From positions 1 through 44,456 of the forward strand of contig CAJOGK010000046.1 in the NCBI GenBank assembly GCA_905234145.1: a stretch of DNA of 44,456 bases. Direction: 5' to 3'. Shown here piece by piece: positions 17,718 through 25,457 of the stretch. This stretch comes from an uncultured Prevotella sp. (lineage in GTDB: Bacteria; Bacteroidota; Bacteroidia; Bacteroidales; Bacteroidaceae). The notes below the pieces were generated by a model. That model ran no database searches and was not told the origin of the DNA. It saw only the letters and a program-made list of their open reading frames with translations. How positions within the stretch are numbered: position 1 is the first letter of the stretch; each line of letters begins with the position of its first letter. The translations under genes were made by a program, and so were the position numbers.

Positions 17718-18320
17718 TTAATCTAGACCAAAGAGAATCTTCAGGCCACCATCTACACCAGAGAAGCCCATAAATGCAAGACTCAACAATCCGGCAGAGA
17801 GCATTACAATAGCCATACCCTGCATGCCTTTAGGAATCTTTACCAATTCTAATTGTTCACGCATACCAGCAAAAACCGTCAATGCTAATCCAAAGCCAAT
17901 AGCTGTTGAGAAAGCATAAACCACACTCTGTAACAGGTTGTAATCCTTCTGGATACAGAGGATGGCAACACCCAGCACAGCACAGTTAGTGGTGATAAGT
18001 GGCAGGAAAATACCAAGTGCTTGATAAAGAGCTGGCGACACCTTCTTAAGCACAATCTCTACCATCTGCACCAACGATGCAATAACAAGGATGAAAGCAA
18101 TTGTTTGCAGATATTGCAATCCAAAGGCATCAAGCACATATTTCTGAACAAGCCAGGTTACGATAGTAGCAAGCGTCAGCACAAAGGCTACAGCTGCTGA
18201 CATACCTAACGAGGTATCGATTTTCTTGGATACGCCAAGGAACGGACAAATGCCGAGGAACTGTGACAACACAATGTTGTTCACGAAAATGGCGGATATA
18301 AATATCAGAATGTATTCCAT
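17718..18320 (-). CDS. rnfA: Rnf electron transport complex subunit RnfA
   Basis: A 200-aa membrane protein with six predicted helices and the RnfA/NqrE start (EYILIFISAIFVNNIVLSQFLG, with CPFLGVSKK following). It contains the paired cysteines seen in this family, one in an early helix (GICPF) and one in TTNCAVLG, which in Rnf/Nqr structures hold an intramembrane iron-sulphur site. Partner of the homologous RnfE. Last gene of the rseC-rnf operon, 3 nt after rnfE. Confidence 0.93.
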   Translation of the reverse strand: MEYILIFISAIFVNNIVLSQFLGICPFLGVSKKIDTSLGMSAAVAFVLTLATIVTWLVQKYVLDAFGLQYLQTIAFILVIASLVQMVEIVLKKVSPALYQALGIFLPLITTNCAVLGVAILCIQKDYNLLQSVVYAFSTAIGFGLALTVFAGMREQLELVKIPKGMQGMAIVMLSAGLLSLAFMGFSGVDGGLKILFGLD

Positions 18321-18323
18321 AAC

Positions 18324-18908
18324 TTAAGCGTTTCTAAGTTTATTAACGATAGCAATCAGGAAGCCCAAAGTGATAAAAGCACCTGGAGGCAACACGAATA
18401 GCAGTATGTTATAAGTCTCTGGCAACAAGGTAAATCCAAAAATAGAACCATTACCCAGAAGTTCACGACAAATACCCAGGAGGGTTAGTCCGAGCGTGAA
18501 ACCAAGACCTATACCAATACCATCAAAGAGAGAAGCCAATGGCGACTGCTTGGCAGCAAATGCCTCTGCACGTCCGAGGATGATACAGTTTACAACAATC
18601 AGTGGGATAAAGAGTCCCAAAGCCGCATCGATATCAGGCAGGAAAGCCTTGATAACCAGCTGCAACATTGTTACGAAAGCAGCAATCACAACAATGAACA
18701 CAGGGATACGTACTTTATCAGGCGTTATCGACTTCAGACAACTGATAACAACATTAGTGCAGATGAGTACAGCCATAGTAGCAAGCCCCATCGACATACC
18801 ATTCATGGCAGAGGTGGTTGTGGCCAGTGTAGGACACATACCGAGCATCAGGACGAACGTAGGATTCTCCTTGACGATGCCATTCTTTATTATCTGTATT
18901 GCATTCAT
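18324..18908 (-). CDS. rnfE: Rnf electron transport complex subunit RnfE
   Basis: A 194-aa integral membrane protein homologous to RnfA/NqrD. The start NGIVKENPTFVLMLGMCPTLA is diagnostic, with the conserved cysteine in GMCPTLA and a second in VVNCIILGRAEAFA. Six helices are predicted. With RnfA it forms the pseudo-symmetric intramembrane electron carrier unit. It begins 3 nt after the stop of the shifted rnfG frame, so its translation might suffer from the rnfG lesion if coupled. Confidence 0.93.
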   Translation of the reverse strand: MNAIQIIKNGIVKENPTFVLMLGMCPTLATTTSAMNGMSMGLATMAVLICTNVVISCLKSITPDKVRIPVFIVVIAAFVTMLQLVIKAFLPDIDAALGLFIPLIVVNCIILGRAEAFAAKQSPLASLFDGIGIGLGFTLGLTLLGICRELLGNGSIFGFTLLPETYNILLFVLPPGAFITLGFLIAIVNKLRNA

Positions 18909-18911
18909 AGC

Positions 18912-19486
18912 TTATTTCTCCTTCTTTTCTTGTTTTGTAGCACCAGTCTCTGCGTCGACAGGTGTTGCCTTGTAGGCACTATAGGCATTGTTCACTGCAA
19001 GCAGAAAAGCACGACTCGTAATAGTAGAGGCCGTGATAATACAGTAAGAGGTTCTGCAGGAGACTTCCCGATAATATCACCTTTCTCCCCCTGCTGGAAC
19101 CATTTGTCTGCTTTAGCACCAAGTCCTGGCGTTTCTGCATGTTCAAGCAGTGTGTAACCAAGAATCTTGCCCTCGGGGTCGAAACCTACGAGTACCTTCA
19201 AGTCGCCACCGAAACCACCTGTAGTGCTCTCAACAGCTGCACCTAGATCCTTGCCCTGAGCATCCTGCGTCTGATATATAATATAGGTAAGCTCTTTGCC
19301 TTTGGCATCGTTTTGTCGTACAGTGTCAGTCTTTGCAACCTTAATGTCGCTGACACACATTACGCTCTTAATTCCATCTGCAAGTGCTTTAGCTTTCTGG
19401 TCGTTGATAGGACCTTCTGTAAGGTGGTTCACATATGCTAGAATACCACCCATGATGACTGCTACTCCTGTGAGTACCAGCACCAT
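18912..19486 (-). pseudogene. rnfG: rnfG, interrupted by a frameshifting internal deletion
   Basis: RnfG is the FMN-binding periplasmic subunit of Rnf. From 19486 the frame reads a membrane anchor (VLVLTGVAVIMGGILAYVNH) and the FMN-binding region (TLLEHAETPGLGAKA), then after PLTV (near 19041) runs out of homology and stops at 18992. The expected C-terminus, ITASTITSRAFLLAVN and on to EKKEK, is intact in the -1 frame and ends at TAA 18912-18914. Roughly nine residues expected between PLTV and ITAS are absent, so the lesion looks like a deletion of about 28 nt just before the Thr that carries covalent FMN. The 5' end is also odd: the upstream ATG at 19502 is out of frame, and about ten N-terminal residues are missing. 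True pseudogene and sequence error cannot be separated here. Confidence 0.82.
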
Positions 19487-19509
19487 ATTCGTCCTTAGCC
19501 ATAATTCAA

Positions 19510-19531
19510 TTTACGATTTACGAATTTACGA
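19510..19531 (-). repeat. Heptanucleotide array, unit TCGTAAA, between rnfD and rnfG
   Basis: Three exact copies of TTTACGA (plus strand; TCGTAAA in gene sense) start at 19510, 19517 and 19525. The first-read copy contains the rnfD stop codon TAA. A similar array lies between rnfC and rnfD. Confidence 0.65.
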
Positions 19532-20524
19532 TTTGGCAGGCACTTCACCGAAGCGCTTGGGTTTAACATAATTATTAATGAGCGGTGTGAACGCATTCAT
19601 GATAAGAATGGCAAACGACATACCCTCTGGATAAGCACCCCAGTTACGGATTACAACCGTCAGGAATCCGATGGCCACACCATAGATAAGCTGACCTTTA
19701 GCTGTCATCGGACTTGTCACATAGTCTGTCGCCATAAAGATGGCACCCAGCATCAAACCTCCAGAGAGAATTACTGAGAAGGGATCTGCATAAGCGGGAT
19801 TAGCCAAATGGAGCAGACCTGCGAAGATGAACACTGTGGCGATAATCGATACAGGGATGTGCCATGTAATGATTTTCTTCCAAAGCATGTATGCCAAACC
19901 TATGAGCAATGCAATTGCACAAATTTCACCCATGGCACCAGCACCATCAGGATGATTACCGAGGAAGAGGTCAAGTGATGATGGCAGTTGATCTAGCACA
20001 GAAGCGTCACCACTCTTAATTGCCTCCTTCATGATAGAAAGAGGTGTGGCACCAGTCTCTGCGTCTAAATAGCTGCCTAACTGTCCTACTTTTGGCCATG
20101 TTGTCATTTGTGCCGGAAATGCTACCAACAAAGCAGCACGACCTACAAGTGCAGGATTGAAGAGATTGTTACCTAAACCTCCGAAAGTCATCTTTGCCAC
20201 ACCTATGGCAAAAAGTGCACCTATGATAATAATCCAAATAGGGAGGTTTGAAGGGAGGTTGAAAGCCAAGAGCAAACCCGTAAGAACGGCAGAGCCGTCT
20301 AGTACGGTATTGCGTGCTTGTTTCAAAATATACTTGCTGATAGCCCACTCAAAGAAAACGCAGGCTGCCACACTCGTTGCCGTAACGATAACAGAACCAA
20401 GTCCGAAGAAATAGAACGATACAAGTAGTGCAGGCATCAGGGCGATGATTACACCATACATGTTACGCTCTACAGTATCGGTACCATGTGCGTGTGGCGA
20501 TAATGATACAATTAATTTTCCCAT
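19526..20524 (-). CDS. rnfD: Rnf electron transport complex subunit RnfD
   Basis: A 332-aa membrane subunit related to NqrB, with about nine or ten helices and the conserved GNNLFNPALVGRA (118-130). The flavinylation motif DAETGAT ends at Thr160, the residue expected to bind FMN through a phosphoester after ApbE action. It starts 30 nt after rnfC, with a heptanucleotide array between. ApbE is not in this window. Confidence 0.94.
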   Translation of the reverse strand: MGKLIVSLSPHAHGTDTVERNMYGVIIALMPALLVSFYFFGLGSVIVTATSVAACVFFEWAISKYILKQARNTVLDGSAVLTGLLLAFNLPSNLPIWIIIIGALFAIGVAKMTFGGLGNNLFNPALVGRAALLVAFPAQMTTWPKVGQLGSYLDAETGATPLSIMKEAIKSGDASVLDQLPSSLDLFLGNHPDGAGAMGEICAIALLIGLAYMLWKKIITWHIPVSIIATVFIFAGLLHLANPAYADPFSVILSGGLMLGAIFMATDYVTSPMTAKGQLIYGVAIGFLTVVIRNWGAYPEGMSFAILIMNAFTPLINNYVKPKRFGEVPAKS

Positions 20525-20531
20525 CGTTGTA

Positions 20532-20553
20532 TTTACGATTTACTGATTTACGA
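20532..20553 (-). repeat. Heptanucleotide-type array between rnfC and rnfD
   Basis: Copies of TTTACGA at 20532-20538 and 20547-20553 flank an 8-nt variant TTTACTGA. The array fills most of the 30-nt spacer between the rnfD start (20524) and the rnfC stop (20555). Note that transcription here is leftward, so rnfC precedes it. Confidence 0.6.
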
Positions 20554-20554
20554 A

Positions 20555-21922
20555 TTATTTCTTAGCAGCACGTGAGCGGATAATGCCCATGACTGTTGCT
20601 TTTCCCTGACGGATATTGTCGAGCAACGGACGATGAGCAGGACAAGTGAACTGGCACGAGCCACACTCTATACAACTAACAATATCCTCATGCTCAGCGC
20701 GTTCCCAGTTCTTTACCTCTGATAGCTTTGCGAGCAAATATGGCTCAAGTCCCATCGGACAAGCTCCAACACACTTGGCACATCGGATACAAGGCTGAGG
20801 CTCTTTTCTACGAGCTTCGTCATCAGAGATGATCGTCACAGAGTTTGTTCCCTTACAGATAGGCACCTCAGTAGAAGTCAAGGCCTTACCCATCATAGGG
20901 CCACCAGCAAGTAACTTGTTATCGCCTTCAGGCATACCACCACAGGCTTCAATGAGATCCTGCATTGGGGTTCCCATACGAACCAGGAAGTTACCAGGAT
21001 TCTTCAAACGTTTTCCAGTAACAGTCGTATAACGTTCAAAGAGAGGCTTGTGTTTCATTACTGCCTCATAGACAGCAAAGGCAGTACCCACGTTCTGAAC
21101 AATAGCACCTACATTTACAGGGATTGCTGGAGGTGCAGGAACCTGACGATGAATAACAGCATCTACAAGTTGTTTTTCACCACCTTGAGGATAGCGCTGT
21201 TTCAAAGGTACTACCTCTACGGTATAAGGCGAACCTGCAAACTTTTCAGCACATTTCTGAGTGAGGAGTTCGATAGCAGGCATCTTATTCGTCTCAATAC
21301 CGATATAACCTGTAGTTACCTTCGCACCCTTCATCAGCAGTTCCAAACCAACAAGGATTTCATCAGCGTGCTCCATCATCAGACGGAAGTCTGCAGTGAT
21401 GTAAGGCTCACATTCTACGGCATTGATAATCACACACTCTGCCTTTGCTGTTGGTGGTGGGGTGAGTTTGATAAAAGTGGGGAAACAGGCACCACCCATA
21501 CCTACAACACCAGCATCTTTAATGCGAGTTACGATTTCCTCAGGCGTAAGTTCTGGATGCGCTTCTACTGTCTCTAATTTATCAGAACGGTCAATGGTCT
21601 CTTCCCATTCATCACCTTCTACGTTAATGATAATAACAGGCTTGCGATAACCTGTAGCATCAATAGCTGTATCAATCTTAAATACAGTACCACTTACAGA
21701 CGAGAAAATAGGAGCAGAAACAAAACCTCCGGCTTCTGCGATCATTGTGCCTACCTTTACCTTATCGCCTTTCTGAACGACGGGTTTGGCAGGAGCTCCA
21801 ATGTGCTGACTCAATGGAAAAATAGCCTGCTTAGGCAAGGCTGCTACCTGAGTGACAGCTTCGTGCGTCAGTTTATTCTCTTCTGGGTGGATACCACCTA
21901 TACTAAATGTTCTGATATTCAT
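20555..21922 (-). CDS. rnfC: Rnf electron transport complex subunit RnfC
   Basis: A 455-aa peripheral subunit that accepts or donates electrons at NAD(H). The central Rossmann-like region has GVVGMGGACFPTFIKL (FMN/NADH-binding, similar to NuoF). Two ferredoxin-type motifs near the C-terminus (CIRCAKCVGACP and CIECGSCQFTCP) bind two [4Fe-4S] clusters. The N-terminal part resembles a barrel-sandwich domain (GAPAKPVVQKGDKVKVG). The start overlaps the rnfB stop by 4 nt (ATGA). Confidence 0.95.
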   Translation of the reverse strand: MNIRTFSIGGIHPEENKLTHEAVTQVAALPKQAIFPLSQHIGAPAKPVVQKGDKVKVGTMIAEAGGFVSAPIFSSVSGTVFKIDTAIDATGYRKPVIIINVEGDEWEETIDRSDKLETVEAHPELTPEEIVTRIKDAGVVGMGGACFPTFIKLTPPPTAKAECVIINAVECEPYITADFRLMMEHADEILVGLELLMKGAKVTTGYIGIETNKMPAIELLTQKCAEKFAGSPYTVEVVPLKQRYPQGGEKQLVDAVIHRQVPAPPAIPVNVGAIVQNVGTAFAVYEAVMKHKPLFERYTTVTGKRLKNPGNFLVRMGTPMQDLIEACGGMPEGDNKLLAGGPMMGKALTSTEVPICKGTNSVTIISDDEARRKEPQPCIRCAKCVGACPMGLEPYLLAKLSEVKNWERAEHEDIVSCIECGSCQFTCPAHRPLLDNIRQGKATVMGIIRSRAAKK

Positions 21923-22770
21923 GCTTGAGCCTCCTTTCTATCAAGTACAGGGAAATTAACATCAACAATGGCATGTTTTGGACAAACAGAAACACACTTT
22001 CGACAGAGACGGCATTTCTGATGATCGATATAAGCCAGATTGTTCTCAATGGTAATCGCACCGAATTTACACTCTTTCTCACATTTACCACAGCCAATAC
22101 AACTAACAGCACAGGCTTTCATGGCAACAGGACCCTTGTCTTTGTTGACGCAAGAAACAAACACTCTTCTACTCTTTGGTCCTTTTTTGCGTAGCTCGAT
22201 GATGTTACGTGGACATGCCTTAACGCACGCACCACAAGAAGTACACTTGTCATCATCGACCTCTGGAATACCCGTTTCAGGGTTCACTTTGATGGCATCA
22301 AACTGACAAGCTGCCTCACAATCACCACAACCTAAGCACCCAAATCCGCAAGCTGTCTCACCTGCACCACATGCATGCATGGCTGCACAAGTACGAAGAC
22401 CTGCATACTCTGCAATGCGAGGACGATGCTCGCATGTGCCGTTACATCTCACAACAGCCACCATCGGCTCTGTATTAGCAATCGCCATACCTAGCAGATC
22501 GGCCACCTTCCCCATGGTTTCAGCACCGCCTACAGGACAAAGAAGTCCGTCAAGGCTTCCTGCATCTGCACCTTTAACTAGCGCATCTGCCATTCCGCTA
22601 CATCCAGGGAATCCACATCCACCGCAATTAGCACCTGGCAGTAATTCACTCACCTGAGCTATACGGGGATCCTCATACACAGCAAACTTCTTGGAAGCAG
22701 CAAATAGCACAATAGCTGCTATCAAGCCAATGGCTCCCAAGACAATCACTGCAATTAAGATGAAATCCAT
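21919..22770 (-). CDS. rnfB: Rnf electron transport complex subunit RnfB
   Basis: A 283-aa ferredoxin-like subunit anchored by one N-terminal helix (3-25). The first cluster site is Cys49, Cys52, Cys57 and Cys78 (GANCGGCGFPGC ... LCPVGG). Four further CxxCxxCxxxC-type motifs follow (CLGCGDC, CTSCGAC, CIGCGKC, CRLCRKC), so it carries several [4Fe-4S] clusters and takes electrons from ferredoxin. It is longer than proteobacterial RnfB (~190 aa), as in other anaerobes with extra C-terminal clusters. It follows rseC by 34 nt. Confidence 0.95.
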   Translation of the reverse strand: MDFILIAVIVLGAIGLIAAIVLFAASKKFAVYEDPRIAQVSELLPGANCGGCGFPGCSGMADALVKGADAGSLDGLLCPVGGAETMGKVADLLGMAIANTEPMVAVVRCNGTCEHRPRIAEYAGLRTCAAMHACGAGETACGFGCLGCGDCEAACQFDAIKVNPETGIPEVDDDKCTSCGACVKACPRNIIELRKKGPKSRRVFVSCVNKDKGPVAMKACAVSCIGCGKCEKECKFGAITIENNLAYIDHQKCRLCRKCVSVCPKHAIVDVNFPVLDRKEAQA

Positions 22771-22804
22771 AAATTTAATTTGTTTTAGTTATAACTTAAA
22801 TGAT

Positions 22805-23218
22805 TTAATTATCTATATGAAAAGCTATCTGGCGCTGGATTTTCTTTCTCAGCAACCAAAGCATAAAATAATAAGGTACGAGCGATCCAAGCGCTGTCAA
22901 TGCTGCAATCCCTTCCTCAGAAGTGAATCTTAAGGCTATAAGGAGTACACAAATCAATAGCAAAAAGGGAATACCAAACCCCAGTAAAAGTGCTTTGTTT
23001 GCAACATCCTTCGATGCCCATACCACAACATCCTGTCCTACTTGATAAGTAGAATTGTCGCTACAAAAGACATCAACGATCTTTATCTTCGATTCTGCTG
23101 CATTACAATGAGCAGCCACCTTGCAGGCAGCACAAGCCGAAGTCTGGACGATGCGTACCTTGACGCAACCATCCAGAATTTGCTCAATAACACCTGAATG
23201 TGAGATCTTATTACTCAT
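22805..23218 (-). CDS. RseC-like protein (SoxR-reducing system / sigma-E regulator family)
   Basis: A 137-aa membrane protein. The N-terminal third has the RseC cysteine pattern (SACAACKVAAHC, about 33-44), which may hold a metal or redox centre. Two helices follow at about 78-97 and 104-120. In proteobacteria RseC sits beside rnf genes and helps reduce SoxR. In Bacteroidota it regularly opens the rnf operon, and its exact role there is not established. It is the first gene after the operon promoter. Confidence 0.82.
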   Translation of the reverse strand: MSNKISHSGVIEQILDGCVKVRIVQTSACAACKVAAHCNAAESKIKIVDVFCSDNSTYQVGQDVVVWASKDVANKALLLGFGIPFLLLICVLLIALRFTSEEGIAALTALGSLVPYYFMLWLLRKKIQRQIAFHIDN

Positions 23219-23246
23219 TGATTTGCCATGTAGACTTTACATTTTG

Positions 23247-23277
23247 CAAAGGTACAGAAATCTGATGAGAAAAACAA
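23247..23277 (-). promoter_or_regulatory. Promoter of the rseC-rnf operon
   Basis: On the minus strand TACCTTTG (complement 23247-23254) with TTG (complement 23275-23277) and a 20-nt spacer. The predicted start near 23240 leaves a leader of about 22 nt to the rseC ATG at 23218. Confidence 0.78.
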
Positions 23278-23325
23278 GCGAAATTATGATTATTTTACAA
23301 AAATATTCGTAATCGTTTGCAGCTA

Positions 23326-23976
23326 TTACATTTTATAATCTGTTTCTTGAATAACAAAATGGCGAGAGGGATCAAGATAATATACTTCCTCTGTACGTGT
23401 CTCATTGACGGTTTTTGAATAATCCAAAAGACGTATTTCGTAATCGCTCGTTATAGAGAAATATTGAATAAACTCCTCTGAATTGACATCATACTTATCT
23501 TCTTCGTCCTCTATGGCATATAGACACAGCTTATCTACAGGTATATATTCATCATCCAACGAATAGAGCCAAAGCGAGTATTTATGTTCGTCTTTCTCGT
23601 CTTCGTCAGCAGCTAAAATAATCATTCTGGTTCCCACACTTTCTGGGAGTGAGATGGCTTTAGGATGATGTCCCTCAAAATGCAGATAACTCACTATTTC
23701 TTCAGGAACCTTACGAAAGTCTGGCAGATAAGTGACATAATCTTCGGTATAACTGATAGGAAGTGGCTGAATCTCAAGACTATCATAAAATTGCTTCAAA
23801 GGATTATTTGAGTCCTCAAGATTAATACCCTGAGCCAGAAGCCGCTCCCTTATCTCCAATTGCTTGATACTGTCGAGCTTGTGTTCTAATTCTGCAGGAG
23901 ACATTTGTCTGCTTCCACATGAATGCAGAAGGGCTATAACACAAAGAAGTGGTACTATGTACGCAACTTTCCTCAT
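23326..23976 (-). CDS. Putative lipoprotein of unknown function
   Basis: A 216-aa protein with a lipoprotein signal peptide: a hydrophobic stretch to residue 17 and the lipobox LLHSC with Cys20 as the predicted lipidated residue. The mature part is strongly acidic (for example AADEDEKDEHK and AIEDEEDKYD). I recognise no domain. It overlaps the glycosidase-like gene upstream by 4 nt (ATGA), so the two products are probably made together and may act together in the envelope. Last gene of the operon that begins at 30035. No clear terminator is visible after it. Confidence 0.75.
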   Translation of the reverse strand: MRKVAYIVPLLCVIALLHSCGSRQMSPAELEHKLDSIKQLEIRERLLAQGINLEDSNNPLKQFYDSLEIQPLPISYTEDYVTYLPDFRKVPEEIVSYLHFEGHHPKAISLPESVGTRMIILAADEDEKDEHKYSLWLYSLDDEYIPVDKLCLYAIEDEEDKYDVNSEEFIQYFSITSDYEIRLLDYSKTVNETRTEEVYYLDPSRHFVIQETDYKM

Positions 23977-25457
23977 AGCTTGATTTTCTTCTTAACTGCT
24001 TTACTTTCATTCTGCAAACGGTCAAGAGCGGTTACTACATAAGTATATTTCTCCTGACCATTTTTATATGGCAGTTTATAATATGTCTGCGCTGTGATAC
24101 AGCATATCTTAGAAGGATCCTCAGTATTCACCTTCTCCCCAGCAGCAAAACGATACACTACATATTTTACTGCCTCATCATTCCAATTATTTCCCTTTGG
24201 TGCAGTCCAGAAAAGTACATAGCCTCCTTCTGTCCATAAAGGCTTTAGTTTCTTCACTTTCTTTGGTGCTTTACCATCAATAAAAGGCATGGAAGGTTGA
24301 AGTGCGGGATACTTCCAGTATCTCTGACGAAGTAATGTACCATAATTACCGATATTGTCAACAGCTGCTTTTGCATACCACAATACAGAACCTTTCACAG
24401 CAGGTAACTGGCGATGTAGTTCCATTTTCGCTGCCAACTGGTGGGTATTGGGATTTTGGGGGTCAGCATTCTTCACAGTGCGCTCAACATCCTCACCGAT
24501 TACCAGCGGACGGGCTGAAGCATACTGACTCCACCACTTTATTAATGTGTCATAATCAGCTGCTCTATTACCTATTTCCCAATATATCTGAGGCACACAA
24601 TAATCTAACCAACCATTATTTACCCAAAGAAGGATATCGGCATAAAGATCATCATAATTCTGAAGACCATTTGTATTACTACCTATTGGAGAACTCTTCT
24701 TATTGCGATAGATACCAAATGGTGAGATACCTACTTTTACCCATGGTTTTGTTTCATGAACAGTTTTATAAAATTGCTCTATGAAGAGATTCACATTATA
24801 TCGGCGCCAGTCATTCTGATTTCTGATACCATTTGAATAATCATGGAAGAGCTCATCGTCTGGAATGGTCTCACCCTTTGCTGGATAGGGATAGAAATAG
24901 TCATCCATATGGATACCGTCTACATCATAGCGGCTTACGATATCTTTCACAACTTCACAGATATAGTTGCGATTCTCAGGTATTCCTGGGTTTAAGATAA
25001 ACTGATTGTCGTATGAAAAACAACTCATTGGCTTGCGAACGGCAATATGATTCTTTGCAAGCTGCTTCGTAGTTTTTGTTTTGGCACGATAGGGATTGAT
25101 CCATGCATGCAGTTCCATATTACGTTTATGGCACTCATTGATCATCCACTGTAGGGGATCCCAATATGGACTTGGTGCAACTCCCTGTCTTCCTGTCAAA
25201 AATCTGCTCCATGGTTCGATTTTACTCTCATAGAGTGCATCACATTCAGGACGAACTTGGAAGATAATCACATTAACGCCATCTTTCTGCAACTCATCAA
25301 GCTGATACGTCAATGTTTGCTGCATCTTCTGGGTGCCCATACCTTGGAATTGTCCGTTTACGCACTGAATCCATGCACCACGCATTTCCCTTTTCATCTG
25401 AGCGCTTGCTGTCATGGTGAACAACAGCGCCATTGCTAATAATATTGTTTTCTTCAT
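23973..25457 (-). CDS. Exported GH10-like family protein (GHL10/DUF187)
   Basis: A 494-aa protein with a cleavable signal peptide (cut near MTASAQ, residue 20). Residues ~24-340 form a TIM-barrel of the glycosyl hydrolase-like 10 family: REMRGAWIQ, VNVIIFQVRPECDALY, LHAWINPYRAK, and YDVDGIHMDDYFYPYP. The last ~90 residues resemble a fibronectin-III-like domain (GYVLFWTAPKGN, YVVTALDRLQN). Family members are thought to act on cell-wall or other glycans. The substrate is unknown. It is translationally coupled to metH upstream and the lipoprotein downstream. Confidence 0.85.
   Translation of the reverse strand: MKKTILLAMALLFTMTASAQMKREMRGAWIQCVNGQFQGMGTQKMQQTLTYQLDELQKDGVNVIIFQVRPECDALYESKIEPWSRFLTGRQGVAPSPYWDPLQWMINECHKRNMELHAWINPYRAKTKTTKQLAKNHIAVRKPMSCFSYDNQFILNPGIPENRNYICEVVKDIVSRYDVDGIHMDDYFYPYPAKGETIPDDELFHDYSNGIRNQNDWRRYNVNLFIEQFYKTVHETKPWVKVGISPFGIYRNKKSSPIGSNTNGLQNYDDLYADILLWVNNGWLDYCVPQIYWEIGNRAADYDTLIKWWSQYASARPLVIGEDVERTVKNADPQNPNTHQLAAKMELHRQLPAVKGSVLWYAKAAVDNIGNYGTLLRQRYWKYPALQPSMPFIDGKAPKKVKKLKPLWTEGGYVLFWTAPKGNNWNDEAVKYVVYRFAAGEKVNTEDPSKICCITAQTYYKLPYKNGQEKYTYVVTALDRLQNESKAVKKKIKL

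Noticed and set aside
19030..19050. Programmed -1 frameshifting to make full-length RnfG
   Set aside because: No X-XXY-YYZ slippery heptamer is seen at the junction, and about nine conserved residues would still be missing, so a deletion is the better explanation.
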